DNA of 64,000 nucleotides from Mesorhizobium sp. AR10 (GTDB taxonomy: Bacteria; Pseudomonadota; Alphaproteobacteria; Rhizobiales; Rhizobiaceae). The position numbers were made by a program, and so were the translations under genes. The number at the start of each line of letters is the position of its first letter. Within the stretch, counting starts at the first letter, position 1. Below are positions 9,155 through 17,939 of this stretch, one piece after another. The notes under the pieces were generated by a model, which was not told where the DNA came from, ran no database searches, and saw nothing but the letters and a program-made list of their open reading frames with translations. Where the stretch lies: contig NZ_CP080524.1 of the NCBI RefSeq assembly GCF_024746795.1, positions 2,396,001 to 2,460,000 of the forward strand, read 5' to 3'.

Positions 9155-10168
9155 ATGACGACGTCGGTAACCTTGACGCGCCCGCAGAAGGCTGCCGCTA
9201 TCCTGGTGGCGATGGGCAAGCCGTCGGCCAGCCGGCTGCTGAAATTCTTCAAGCAGGAAGAACTGAAAGCGTTGATCGAGGGTGCCCGTCTGCTGCGCAC
9301 CATTCCACAGAGCGATCTCGAGCGCATCGTCGCCGAATTCGAAGCCGAATTTACAGAAGGCGCGGGGTTGCTCGATTCCGCCGACAGGATGGACACCATC
9401 CTCAATGAATCGCTGTCGCCGGAAGAAATGAGCGCCATCATGGGCGACAAGAGGTTCGAAGTCGCGCCGGAAGGACCGCCGCCGATCTGGCCCGATCTGG
9501 AAAAGCTGGAACCCGAGCGCCTAAGTGCGTTCCTGGCCGCCGAACATCCGCAGACCGCGGCCATGGTGTTGTCCAGGCTTTCGCCCCAGGCAGCGGCGAA
9601 TGTGCTGCTGATCATGACCAAGCCGATGCGCAGCGAGATCATCAAGCGCATGGTGACGATGGTGACCATTCCGGAAGCGGCCACCAAGATCGTCGAAAAC
9701 CAACTGCGCACCAGCGTGCTGGCGCAAACCTCGAGCAAGGACATTTCCGCCGGACAGGCGCGCGTCGCCAGTCTGCTCAACGAGATGGACAAGCCGCAAC
9801 TCGAAGAGGTCATGCAGGACCTGGAAGAGGCCGGCACGCCCGATCTCGGCGGCGTCAGGTCCCGACTGTTTGCTTTCGACGACCTGCCGCTGCTCACCCA
9901 GAAGGCACGCGTGCTTCTGTTCGACGGGCTGTCGACCGAACTGGTGACGCTGGCCTTGCGCGGCGCGCCGCCCGGACTGACCGAATCGGTACTGTCGGCG
10001 ATCGGCGCGCGGTCGCGGCGCATGATCGAAGCCGAACTCGGACAGGGCTCGGAAGGGATCGCCCTTGCCGACATCATGACGGCACGCAAGACCGTCGCGG
10101 TCACGACGATCCGTCTTTCGCGCGAGGGAGCCTTCGAGCTCCCCGCAACCCAGAACGTCGCTGCCTAA
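9155..10168 (+). CDS. fliG: FliG, flagellar switch protein
   Basis: A 337-residue switch protein that couples the MS ring to the C-ring and interacts with MotA for torque. The N-domain begins SVTLTRPQKAAAILVAMGKPSASRLLKFF. The EHPQTAAMVLSRLSPQAAANVL repeat marks the ARM-like middle domain, and the C-domain contains the charged helix FAFDDLPLLTQKARVLLFDGL. I prefer ATG 9155, preceded by a G-rich Shine-Dalgarno, over an upstream TTG at 9128. Confidence 0.96.
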   Translation: MTTSVTLTRPQKAAAILVAMGKPSASRLLKFFKQEELKALIEGARLLRTIPQSDLERIVAEFEAEFTEGAGLLDSADRMDTILNESLSPEEMSAIMGDKRFEVAPEGPPPIWPDLEKLEPERLSAFLAAEHPQTAAMVLSRLSPQAAANVLLIMTKPMRSEIIKRMVTMVTIPEAATKIVENQLRTSVLAQTSSKDISAGQARVASLLNEMDKPQLEEVMQDLEEAGTPDLGGVRSRLFAFDDLPLLTQKARVLLFDGLSTELVTLALRGAPPGLTESVLSAIGARSRRMIEAELGQGSEGIALADIMTARKTVAVTTIRLSREGAFELPATQNVAA

Positions 10169-10189
10169 CGCTGAACAATCGAGCGCACA

Positions 10190-11272
10190 ATGGCTGAGGC
10201 AGTCGACAAAGACTCGAAAACCGAAGAAGCGACCGAAAAGAAGATCCGCGACACCGTCGAACAGGGCAAGCTGCCCCATTCGCGGGAAACCGCGATCCTC
10301 GCCTCCTTCGTCGCCATCCTGGTGTTCACCGTCTTCTACGCCAAGGATGCCATCGTCGACCTCGGTATGTTCCTGTCGATGTTCCTGGAGAAGCCGGAAG
10401 CCTGGCCGATGGACACCGAGACCGACGTCATCGCGCTCTACAAGACCGTCATGATGGAGGTCGGCCGCGCCCTCGTCAGCCTGTTGGTGCTACTGGTCGT
10501 CGCCGGCGTCGGCGCCTCGGTGTTCCAGAACATGCCGCAATTCGTCGGCGAGCGGATCAGGCCGCAATTCTCTCGCATCTCGATAGCCAAAGGATGGAAC
10601 CGGCTGTTCGGCGTGCAGGGCTTCGTCGAGTTCCTCAAATCGCTGGGCAAGCTTGGCTTTGCCATCATCGTGCTTGTCTTCACGCTGTCGGAAGACCACC
10701 GCAAGCTCTTGACCGGCATGATCACCAACCCGGTCGCCTTCGGTCTCGTCATCAGAGGTATCGCCGTCGATATCCTGGTGGCGATCGTCTTCGTCATGGG
10801 CCTGATCGCGGCCGTCGATCTCGTCTGGTCGCGCTTCCACTGGCGGCAGGACCTGCGCATGAGCAAGCAGGAGGTCAAGGACGAGCTGAAGCAGTCGGAA
10901 GGCGACCCGATCGTCAAGTCGCGGCTACGGTCGCTGGCGCGCGACCGTGCGCGGCGGCGGATGATGACGGCGGTGCCGCGCGCCACGCTGATTATCGCCA
11001 ATCCGACGCACTTTTCCATCGCCCTGAAATATGTCCGCGACGAGGATGCCGCACCCATGGTGCTGGCCAAGGGGCAGGATCTGGTGGCGCTCAAGATCCG
11101 CGAGATCGCCAGGGAGCACAACATCCCGGTCTTCGAGGACGTGGCGCTCGCCCGCTCCATGTACAAGCAAGTTTCGGTCGATAGTGTGATCCCGTCGCAA
11201 TTCTACCAGGCCGTCGCCGAACTGGTGCGGATCGTCTACTCGAAAAAGGCTGAGCGCAGACCGACCCCATGA
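10190..11272 (+). CDS. flhB: FlhB, flagellar export apparatus switch protein
   Basis: A 360-residue inner-membrane protein of the flagellar type III export gate that switches substrate specificity. The N-terminus has the conserved DSKTEEATEKKIRDTVEQGK motif, four hydrophobic helices follow, and the cytoplasmic domain contains the autocleavage motif N-P-T-H at about residue 271. The usual LKMSKQEVK-like motif (RMSKQEVKDELKQ) precedes it. The stop overlaps the next ATG by four bases. Confidence 0.97.
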   Translation: MAEAVDKDSKTEEATEKKIRDTVEQGKLPHSRETAILASFVAILVFTVFYAKDAIVDLGMFLSMFLEKPEAWPMDTETDVIALYKTVMMEVGRALVSLLVLLVVAGVGASVFQNMPQFVGERIRPQFSRISIAKGWNRLFGVQGFVEFLKSLGKLGFAIIVLVFTLSEDHRKLLTGMITNPVAFGLVIRGIAVDILVAIVFVMGLIAAVDLVWSRFHWRQDLRMSKQEVKDELKQSEGDPIVKSRLRSLARDRARRRMMTAVPRATLIIANPTHFSIALKYVRDEDAAPMVLAKGQDLVALKIREIAREHNIPVFEDVALARSMYKQVSVDSVIPSQFYQAVAELVRIVYSKKAERRPTP

Positions 11273-11703
11273 ACCGACAGCCACACGCAAATTCCCGCGA
11301 GATCATCGTCGCCAGCGCCATCGAGCAGGTGGTGGCCGAGTTGCGGCTGATAGATGTCGCCGACTACATCGCCTTCATCCGGCTTGAGCATTTCGCTTGC
11401 CTGGCGGATCTGGTGGATTCAGCTGTGGAGCTGTTCTTCCTGCCGGGGACCTTGCGGCTCGGCCATGGCGGCGAGGCGCATGTCGATTGGAGCGGCAGTC
11501 CGCGCATCGTGCTTGATCTGGAACTCAGGCCGCCCGGCGTTACCGTCTATTTCCAGTTGACCCTCAGCGAACACAAGGCATCGGTGGTGGTCAACTATGT
11601 GTCGTTCGAGAAGCCAGGCGAGGATCCGGAACGCAACACGGCCTTGCTGGAGGCGGTGATCGAGCAGGCGCGCATCCGCAAGACCGAGCCGCTGGCATTT
11701 TAG
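11269..11703 (+). CDS. Conserved small protein coupled to flhB
   Basis: A 144-residue soluble protein starting at an ATG that overlaps the flhB stop (ATGA). No enzyme motif is recognised. It looks like a compact alpha/beta protein (IEQVVAELRLIDVADYIAFIRLEHFACLADLVDSAVELFFLPGTLRLG). A small hypothetical gene occupies the same place between flhB and visR in S. meliloti, so a motility-related role is likely but unproven. It converges with visR, leaving only 3 bases between the stop codons and no room for a separate terminator. Confidence 0.75.
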   Translation: MNRQPHANSREIIVASAIEQVVAELRLIDVADYIAFIRLEHFACLADLVDSAVELFFLPGTLRLGHGGEAHVDWSGSPRIVLDLELRPPGVTVYFQLTLSEHKASVVVNYVSFEKPGEDPERNTALLEAVIEQARIRKTEPLAF

Positions 11704-11706
11704 CAG

Positions 11707-12477
11707 CTATTCTATCAGTCCCAGCCGCAGCGCCTTGGCCACCGCCTGGTTGCGGTTGACCGCGTTGAGCTTCTGGGTGGACTGGGTTAGATACTGGTTG
11801 GCGGTATGGACCGACAGTTTGAGCAGCCGCGCGATCTCCTCGCTGGTGTTGCCGTTGGCGGTCAGCTTCAGGCATTCGAGTTCGCGCTTGGAAATCGACC
11901 GCATCCTGCCGGCATCGCTTGGACGGATGCGGGCAACGGCGGCAAACAGCGAGAAACAGCGGGCGTGGATTTCGTATAGCGCGTCTTCCGGCAAGGCAAT
12001 TTCCGATCCCAGGAAAACGACCAGCCCGCAATGGCCGCGATCGGCATGGACGGGAAAGGCGATGCCGTTGGAGCCTGGCGCCAGCGGCGCCATCTGCTCC
12101 GACCAGGTGAGGTTCTGGAAGACCGCTTCCGAGCCGGCCATGCCGTCATCCACCCACCAGCGCGGCGCCGTCGAGGTGCGGCTGTGTCGTACGATCTCCT
12201 CGCCATTGGCGCCAGAGATGAATTTTGTTGCGACGGCCGTGCCGGGATAGTCGGAATCGAAGTTGGGGACGAGACGGGCGCGTTCCGGTGACGGGCTGAC
12301 GAAGAACAGGCCGAAGGCCGAGGCATTGATGTCGACGGCAATCCAGCGGCAGCGGCGCACGGCATCAGGAATGGTGACGGCGTGATGCGTTTCGGAGCCG
12401 AGCGAGAAGGCGCCGAACGGATTGCGCTGCTCGCTGAAAAGGGCCTCCGCTGCCTCCTTGATGTGCGCGTGTTTCAA
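11707..12477 (-). CDS. visR: VisR, LuxR-type motility regulator
   Basis: A 256-residue transcription factor. Residues 1-180 form a GAF/autoinducer-binding-like domain, and the C-terminus carries a LuxR HTH (SISKRELECLKLTANGNTSEEIARLLKLSVHTANQYL). In S. meliloti, VisN and VisR act together as global activators of motility and chemotaxis genes through Rem. The start is taken as TTG 12477, giving a TTGA overlap with the visN stop. Residues read upstream of this are an Arg/His-rich out-of-frame translation of visN. Confidence 0.88.
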   Translation of the reverse strand: MKHAHIKEAAEALFSEQRNPFGAFSLGSETHHAVTIPDAVRRCRWIAVDINASAFGLFFVSPSPERARLVPNFDSDYPGTAVATKFISGANGEEIVRHSRTSTAPRWWVDDGMAGSEAVFQNLTWSEQMAPLAPGSNGIAFPVHADRGHCGLVVFLGSEIALPEDALYEIHARCFSLFAAVARIRPSDAGRMRSISKRELECLKLTANGNTSEEIARLLKLSVHTANQYLTQSTQKLNAVNRNQAVAKALRLGLIE

Positions 12478-13184
12478 ATGATGCCACTCCTGATCGCCGT
12501 GGCGATGGCCATCGCGCGGTTGCTGGCCGCGAATTTCTGTATGGCGTGGGTGATGTAGCTGTTGACGGTGTTCGAGGAGACGCCAAGGATGACCGCGACC
12601 TCGTCGGTGGTCTTGCCTTCGGAGACCCAGAACAGGCATTCGCGCTCGCGGTCGGACAGCGGATCCTGCATGGCGGCGGCGGCGATCAATTGCGGTATGT
12701 TGGAGAGCGCATAACAGCACTTCAACTGGGCCTTCATCAAAGCCGGCTGGTCGATCTTGCCTGCCGCGGCCGCCGAGAACAGTGCGAACAGGCGCTGGCG
12801 ACCGACATTCAGCCGCAGCGAATAGACTTCCGCATGGCCGAGCACGTCGAGAAGGCGGGCCTCTTCGCTCGTGAGCAGTCCGCCGACGTCGGGCGCCTGG
12901 GCGGCCACCAATGGCTTGGGGCGGATGCCGGGCGCGGCGGTCAGCGGCCCCTGGGCAAGGCCGGCGATCAGCCGTTTGCCGATGAGTTCGATGGCGTCGA
13001 AGATCCAGTTGGAAGAGACGATGCGCGCGTCGTTGCGATCCTGGTCGTGGACGATGGCGACGAGCATGTAGCTGTCGGCGCCGATCTCGGCGGCAAGGTG
13101 CATGAAAAAGCTGGTCAGATCGCCGCGAGACGCCAGGCGCGAGCCTAATGTGTCGGATTGAAAAAGCGCGGCGGGACTGCTCAT
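12474..13184 (-). CDS. visN: VisN, LuxR-type motility regulator
   Basis: A 236-residue LuxR-family regulator and partner of VisR. The N-terminal ligand-like domain (SFFMHLAAEIGADSYMLVAIVHD) is followed by the C-terminal HTH DPLSDRERECLFWVSEGKTTDEVAVILGVSSNTVNSYITHAIQKF. ATG 13184 (MSSPAALF) is preferred over an upstream in-frame start at 13268. The gene is the promoter-proximal member of a visN-visR operon with overlapping stop and start codons. In S. meliloti fliF lies beside visN; here the neighbour is an M16 peptidase. Confidence 0.88.
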   Translation of the reverse strand: MSSPAALFQSDTLGSRLASRGDLTSFFMHLAAEIGADSYMLVAIVHDQDRNDARIVSSNWIFDAIELIGKRLIAGLAQGPLTAAPGIRPKPLVAAQAPDVGGLLTSEEARLLDVLGHAEVYSLRLNVGRQRLFALFSAAAAGKIDQPALMKAQLKCCYALSNIPQLIAAAAMQDPLSDRERECLFWVSEGKTTDEVAVILGVSSNTVNSYITHAIQKFAASNRAMAIATAIRSGII

Positions 13185-13699
13185 TTGGCTTTGGGTTGTA
13201 TTTCTTGGCCGGAATCTATTCTTGTGCCCGGATGCTGGCGTCACCAGCAGCCGAACTTGGATACGCATTTACGTTTACGAAGCACACGCATGGCGCAGGG
13301 TCGCGCGGATCGAACCGAATCCTTCTAGGGAACGCGAAGCCGTCCGCGTCTGGCCCCGGGAAAACTCCGGAACGTGAGACTTTGGGTGGTCGCCGCGCCC
13401 CCCAGGACCGGCTGATTCGGGTCTAATCTACTCGCAGTCGAATCCGACATCAAACGCGATTTGACAAAATCGAATCCGTTGGACTCGGGTTGCGACTCAG
13501 AGCCGATTTTCGGGAGCTTCGATAGCGCCTCGACCACGGATGCCGACACGAAAAAGCCAGACCTTGTTGCAAGCGTGCCGTATCGGCGGCCGATCGATTC
13601 CGATAGGTTACGGCGGCTGGAAGGGATGGGCGTCCTTTTCGATCGATTCTTGGGCGATATTGGCGGCGCGTGTTTTCGTGGCCATCGAGATGGGGTTTG
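13185..13699. other. 515-base intergenic region, visN / M16 peptidase
   Basis: This gap must hold the visN promoter (leftward) and the peptidase promoter (rightward). I find no convincing gene in it: the open frames lack family resemblance and Shine-Dalgarno boxes. Two direct copies of TCGAATCCG lie 32 bases apart (13438-13446 and 13470-13478). Between them is a near-palindrome CGATTT-GACA-AAATCG at 13457-13472 that includes a TTGACA hexamer. These could be regulatory but no matching -10 is clear. Confidence 0.4.
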
Positions 13700-16606
13700 A
13701 TGATGGTGCGGATTTTCCTCGCATTCACGGTGGCGCTTGCGCTCTGGAGCAGCGCGTCGGCGGCAGAGCAGGCCAAGGCTGAGCCTGTTGTCACCTATGC
13801 GCTCGACAACGGGCTGCAGGTGGTGCTGGTCCCGGATCACCGCGCGCCGAAGGTGGTGATGAACCTGCGGTACCGCGTCGGCTCGATGAACGAGCCGGCC
13901 GGCCGCTCGGGCTTCGCGCACCTGTTCGAGCATTTGATGTTTTCCGGCACGCCGGCATGGCCGAACGTGTTCGGTGCACACGCCGCGCTCGGCAATGAGA
14001 TCAACGCCTGGACCACGGAAGACGGCACCGTCTACTATGTCGACGGACTGTCGTCGTCGCTGCCGATGATCCTATCGCTGGAAGCTGACCGCATGGCCAA
14101 TCTCGGCCGTTCGGTATCGCAAGCCAAGCTCGACCTGCAGCGCTCCGTGGTCAAGAACGAGATGCGCCAGAACGTGCTCGACAGAGCGGGCGCCTCCGGC
14201 TGGGAAGCCTTCTGGTCAGGGCTGTTTCCACAGCCGCATCCCTACAGCCGCATGGTCATCGGTTCGGTGGCCGACCTCGATGCCGCGACGCTCGACGACG
14301 TGCGCGGCTTCTTCAACAGCTATTATCTACCGAACAACGCCGTGCTGGTTCTGGTCGGCGACCTCGAGGTCGACGAAACCAAGACGCTGATTGCCGACAC
14401 GTTCGGCAGGGTGCCGCGCGGCGCCGACGTGGCGCGGCCGGCAGTGCCCGAGGCGACGCAAGCCAGGCTCAAACTGGTGATCGAGGATCGTGTGCCGAGC
14501 CCGATCGTGGTGGTCGGCTTCAGCGGTCCGGTGGCGCAGTCACCTGACAATGGCGCCCTCAGCATCGCCGCAGAACTGCTCGGCAATGGCGAGTACGGCT
14601 TCCTGCGCAACCGGCTGGTTTCGCAGAAGGGCATCGCCACCTATGCCAGTGCTAGCTGGACGGGTGGGCTGCTCGGTGGCCGATTCACTTTCGAGGCAGG
14701 TGCCGCGGAAGGTATAACCCCAGAAGCGCTCGAAAGCGAAATGAAGGCGGCCTTCGCCGACTTCCTGGAGACGCCGCTCGAGCCGGCTGACGTGGAACGC
14801 GCGCGCAATCGCCTCTTGCTCGGCGCGCGACTCGGCACCGAAGCGCTGAAGGACCGCGCCGGTGCAGTCTCCAACAACGCCGACATCCTCGGCGATGCGC
14901 AGAGCGCATTGGAAGACGATCCAAGGATCAAGGATGCCAGCGTTCCCTATATCGAGGCAACGATCAAACGGCTGTTGAAGCCGGAGGCCGCCAGTGTTCT
15001 GGTGCTGAAGCCCGGTCCGCGCGGCGGCTACCCGGACGCGCTGATGGGATCATCGGGCACGCCGCAGCCCTTCACGGCGCCGGAGCGCGTGGCGATCGAC
15101 ATTCCCAAGCATCAAGCCGGAAACGCGCCTTCGGCGGTGCTGCCGGCCATGGAAACGGCGACGCTCTCGAACGGCATCAAGGTGGTCCACTACACCATGC
15201 CAAAAGCGCCGATGGTCTATCTGGCAGCGAGCGCCGAAGGTGGCTGGAACAGCGTGCCGGAAGGCAAGGAAGGACTGCTCGAACTTGCCGCCAGCATGGC
15301 GACACGCGGCGCCGGCGAGCGCGGTTCCGCCGACTTCGCCAAGGCAACGAGCGATATCGGCGCCAGCGTCGGCTACCAGGCGGGCTATCTGACCACCGCG
15401 ATGACGCTCGGCGTACAGCCCGAGAAACTGGATCAAGGTATCGGACTGCTCGCCGACGCGGTGCTGAACCCGCGTTTCGACAAGGCCGACTGGACCGTCC
15501 TGACGGCGCAGACCTTCGACTGGCTCAACGGCCGCGAAGCGGACCTGCCGGGGGTTGCAGGGCGCGCGGCCAAGGCGGCGCTCATCCCGCAGGTGCCAGG
15601 CAAGGCCGCAATCGACTGGTCGGCAAAGGCGCTGGCGTCGATCTCGCTCGACGAGGCGAAGGCTGCCTTCAAGGCCGTGTTCACGCCGAAGGCTGTGACA
15701 TTCTACAGTGTCGGCCCGGTGCCGGTGAAGACTGTGGCAGCCGGCCTTGAAAAGACGTTTGGTGCATGGACCGGCGGTGCTGCCGCCTTTGCCGCGGAGC
15801 CGTCGCCGGCCGCGCATTTCAACAGCGGCCAGAAGGTGCTGCTGGTGCCGGAACCCGGTGCCAGCCAGTCGGCACTGTTCGTGGCGCGGCCAGCGCCCGG
15901 CACCGACGAAAGCGAGCGCGCCGAATCGACGGCTGTCGCCAATCTGCTCGGCGACGATTTTTCGAGCCGGCTGAATTCGGTGATCCGCGAGGAGAAGGGC
16001 TATTCCTACGGCGTGTCCAGCTATCTGCTCAGTCCGATGAAGGCCGGCTCCGGACTGGTGGTGGCAACCACGGTCGAGCGGGCCAACACAGGCCCGGCGA
16101 TCAGCGAAATCCTCAGAGGATTTGCCGGGTTGAAGACCTTGCCCGTGGCGCAGGAAGAGGTCGACCGCACGGTGACCGTCTACCGCCGGGCGCTCGCCGG
16201 ATCGGCGGAAACCTCGGCGGGACTGTTCAGTTCGCTGGTCGGCGCCGTGGGTACGGGTTCGACGCTGGAGGACCAGCAGAGCCGCATGACGGCGCGCACC
16301 CAACTCACGCTCGACGGGGTGCAAAAACAGGCGCTGGCTCTGGCGTCGCTCGAGCCTTCGCTGATCGTTGTGGCGGGCGATCCGGATGTTGTTGGGCCGC
16401 AGCTTGCAGCGATCGGCCTCAAGGACGTGGAGATCGTCCAGCGTGAAGACCAGCAGACCGCCTTGCGCGCACTCGATCTCCTTGGTGGCAAGCAACAGGC
16501 GCCGCTGTCCGCCTCGCCGTGGCGGGTCGGCGACGGTGGCACCACGCGGGCGGTGCATTCCTGCGAGGCGGCCAAGGATTGCGGCGCGCGCATTCACGCC
16601 GAATGA
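13700..16606 (+). CDS. Periplasmic M16 zinc peptidase, double-domain
   Basis: A 968-residue insulinase/processing-peptidase-like protein. ATG 13700 gives a Sec signal peptide (MMVRIFLAF...SASA, about 22 residues). The first M16 unit carries the inverted zinc motif H74-L-F-E77-H78, followed by the usual downstream glutamate in SLEADRMANLG. The second unit (from about residue 500, ATLSNGIKVVHYTMPKAPM) has LLELA where HxxEH should be and is therefore catalytically dead. It keeps the R/Y pair near NSVIREEKGYSYGVSSYL. This active-plus-inactive arrangement is normal for fused M16 proteins. Likely a periplasmic peptide-degrading enzyme. Confidence 0.93.
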   Translation: MMVRIFLAFTVALALWSSASAAEQAKAEPVVTYALDNGLQVVLVPDHRAPKVVMNLRYRVGSMNEPAGRSGFAHLFEHLMFSGTPAWPNVFGAHAALGNEINAWTTEDGTVYYVDGLSSSLPMILSLEADRMANLGRSVSQAKLDLQRSVVKNEMRQNVLDRAGASGWEAFWSGLFPQPHPYSRMVIGSVADLDAATLDDVRGFFNSYYLPNNAVLVLVGDLEVDETKTLIADTFGRVPRGADVARPAVPEATQARLKLVIEDRVPSPIVVVGFSGPVAQSPDNGALSIAAELLGNGEYGFLRNRLVSQKGIATYASASWTGGLLGGRFTFEAGAAEGITPEALESEMKAAFADFLETPLEPADVERARNRLLLGARLGTEALKDRAGAVSNNADILGDAQSALEDDPRIKDASVPYIEATIKRLLKPEAASVLVLKPGPRGGYPDALMGSSGTPQPFTAPERVAIDIPKHQAGNAPSAVLPAMETATLSNGIKVVHYTMPKAPMVYLAASAEGGWNSVPEGKEGLLELAASMATRGAGERGSADFAKATSDIGASVGYQAGYLTTAMTLGVQPEKLDQGIGLLADAVLNPRFDKADWTVLTAQTFDWLNGREADLPGVAGRAAKAALIPQVPGKAAIDWSAKALASISLDEAKAAFKAVFTPKAVTFYSVGPVPVKTVAAGLEKTFGAWTGGAAAFAAEPSPAAHFNSGQKVLLVPEPGASQSALFVARPAPGTDESERAESTAVANLLGDDFSSRLNSVIREEKGYSYGVSSYLLSPMKAGSGLVVATTVERANTGPAISEILRGFAGLKTLPVAQEEVDRTVTVYRRALAGSAETSAGLFSSLVGAVGTGSTLEDQQSRMTARTQLTLDGVQKQALALASLEPSLIVVAGDPDVVGPQLAAIGLKDVEIVQREDQQTALRALDLLGGKQQAPLSASPWRVGDGGTTRAVHSCEAAKDCGARIHAE

Positions 16607-16642
16607 TGGGCACGCCGAATGATGGGCACACCGAATGATGGG
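16595..16642. repeat. 16-bp tandem repeat across the M16 peptidase stop codon
   Basis: Three adjacent 16-bp units CACGCCGAATGATGGG (16595, 16611) and CACACCGAATGATGGG (16627). The first unit contains the TGA stop of the peptidase gene, so the repeat extends from the last codons into the 3-prime non-coding DNA. Confidence 0.9.
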
Positions 16643-16704
16643 TTGGAAGCGCGAGGCAGTGTGTCGTGCGCAGGTTTCGGCAAACAGCGGTTTCGGGGGA
16701 AACA

Positions 16705-17898
16705 ATGAGCGATTCATTTCAGGAAGTAACATCTGTCTCGTGGTTCGGGCGGATCAAACGTGCGGTCGGTGGGGTGGTCATCGGTTTGCTCTTGATCGTA
16801 CTGGTGGTGATCGGACTGTTCTGGAACGAGGGCCGAGCCGTGCAGACGGCGCGCTCGCTGGCCGAGGGATCCGGCGCGGTCGTCTCAATCGGCACTGAGA
16901 CTGTCGATGCCGCCAATGACGGCAAGCTCGTGCATGTCACTGGCCCGGTGACCGCGAGCGGTGGCCTTGCCGATCCGGATTTCGGCATTGCGGCGCAAGG
17001 GCTGCGCCTGTCGCGCACCGCCGAGATGTATCAGTGGAAGGAAGACTCGAAATCGGAGACGACGAAGAAGCTTGGCGGCGGCGAGGAGACGGTGACCACC
17101 TACAGCTATTCCAGGGTGTGGGACGACAGCCAGATCGACTCGTCGGATTTCAAGAAGCCGGACGGCCACCAGAATCCGCCGATGGCGATCCACAGCAAGA
17201 CCTTCCAGATTCCGGACGGCAGGCTCGGCGCCTTCAATCTCGGCACGCCGGTGCTTGATCGTATCGAAGGCGACAAGGAATTCTCGCTCACGTCCAGCCA
17301 GGCGGCCGCGATCAAAGCTGCCTATACAGGCACAAAGCCGCTCAACGTCGTCGACGGCAAGATCTATCTCGGCTCCGACACGACATCGCCGGCGCTGGGC
17401 GACTATCGCATCGGCTATGAGCTGGCCCCGCTCGGTGTGGTGAGCATCGTCGCGCGCCAGACCGGTAGTCAGTTCGAACCCTACCAGACCGTCGCCGGCG
17501 ACCAGTTGCTGATGGTGGATACCGGCGATGTGCCGGCTGCGAAGATGTTCGCCGACGCGGTCTCGGAAAACACAGTGATCACCTGGCTGTTGCGTGCGGC
17601 GGGTCTGCTGCTGCTGACGATCGGCTTCGCCCTGTTCCTCAGCCCGATCGGCGTCATCCTCGATGTCATTCCCTTCCTCGGCAGCATGGCGAGGATGGGA
17701 ACCGGCATCATCGCCTTCTTCCTGGCGATCCTGGTCGGGACGGCGACGATCGCCATCGCCTGGTTCTGGTATCGGCCGGTGCTGGCGGCAGGCATTCTGG
17801 CGGCGGGTCTCATCGCTGCGGCGGCGGTCTATTACATCGGCCGGTCGCGCAAGGCAGCGGCACCGGTTGCCACGCCGAGCGTCGGCGCCACCAGCTGA
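16705..17898 (+). CDS. TMEM43-family membrane protein
   Basis: A 397-residue integral membrane protein resembling bacterial TMEM43 (DUF1625) proteins. There is one N-terminal transmembrane helix at about residues 20-42 (VGGVVIGLLLIVLVVIGLFW) with the conserved following NEGRAVQTARSLAEG. A long extracytoplasmic domain follows with KLVHVTGPV, LRLSRTAEMYQWKE, YSYSRVWDDSQIDSSDFK and NPP motifs, and then three to four C-terminal helices from about residue 290. ATG 16705 is used. The family has no settled bacterial function. It converges with the deacetylase gene, and the two share a terminator. Confidence 0.88.
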   Translation: MSDSFQEVTSVSWFGRIKRAVGGVVIGLLLIVLVVIGLFWNEGRAVQTARSLAEGSGAVVSIGTETVDAANDGKLVHVTGPVTASGGLADPDFGIAAQGLRLSRTAEMYQWKEDSKSETTKKLGGGEETVTTYSYSRVWDDSQIDSSDFKKPDGHQNPPMAIHSKTFQIPDGRLGAFNLGTPVLDRIEGDKEFSLTSSQAAAIKAAYTGTKPLNVVDGKIYLGSDTTSPALGDYRIGYELAPLGVVSIVARQTGSQFEPYQTVAGDQLLMVDTGDVPAAKMFADAVSENTVITWLLRAAGLLLLTIGFALFLSPIGVILDVIPFLGSMARMGTGIIAFFLAILVGTATIAIAWFWYRPVLAAGILAAGLIAAAAVYYIGRSRKAAAPVATPSVGATS

Positions 17899-17910
17899 AA
17901 TCTTGCAAAC

Positions 17911-17939
17911 AAAAAGGGCGGCCATGGCCGACCCTTTTT
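17911..17939. terminator. Bidirectional rho-independent terminator
   Basis: An inverted repeat AAAAAGGG-CGGCCA / TGGCCGA-CCCTTTTT with one bulged base, flanked by A and T runs on both sides. It lies between the convergent TMEM43 and deacetylase genes and touches the deacetylase stop codon, so it can end transcripts from both directions. Confidence 0.9.

Noticed and set aside
13461..13700. 79-residue plus-strand frame in the visN/M16 gap
   Set aside because: No Shine-Dalgarno, no family motif and it runs into the peptidase start; treated as non-coding.
15050..16732. 560-residue minus-strand frame opposite the M16 peptidase
   Set aside because: Composition is Arg/His-rich and lies antisense to a gene with clear HxxEH and signal peptide; it is a GC-rich shadow.
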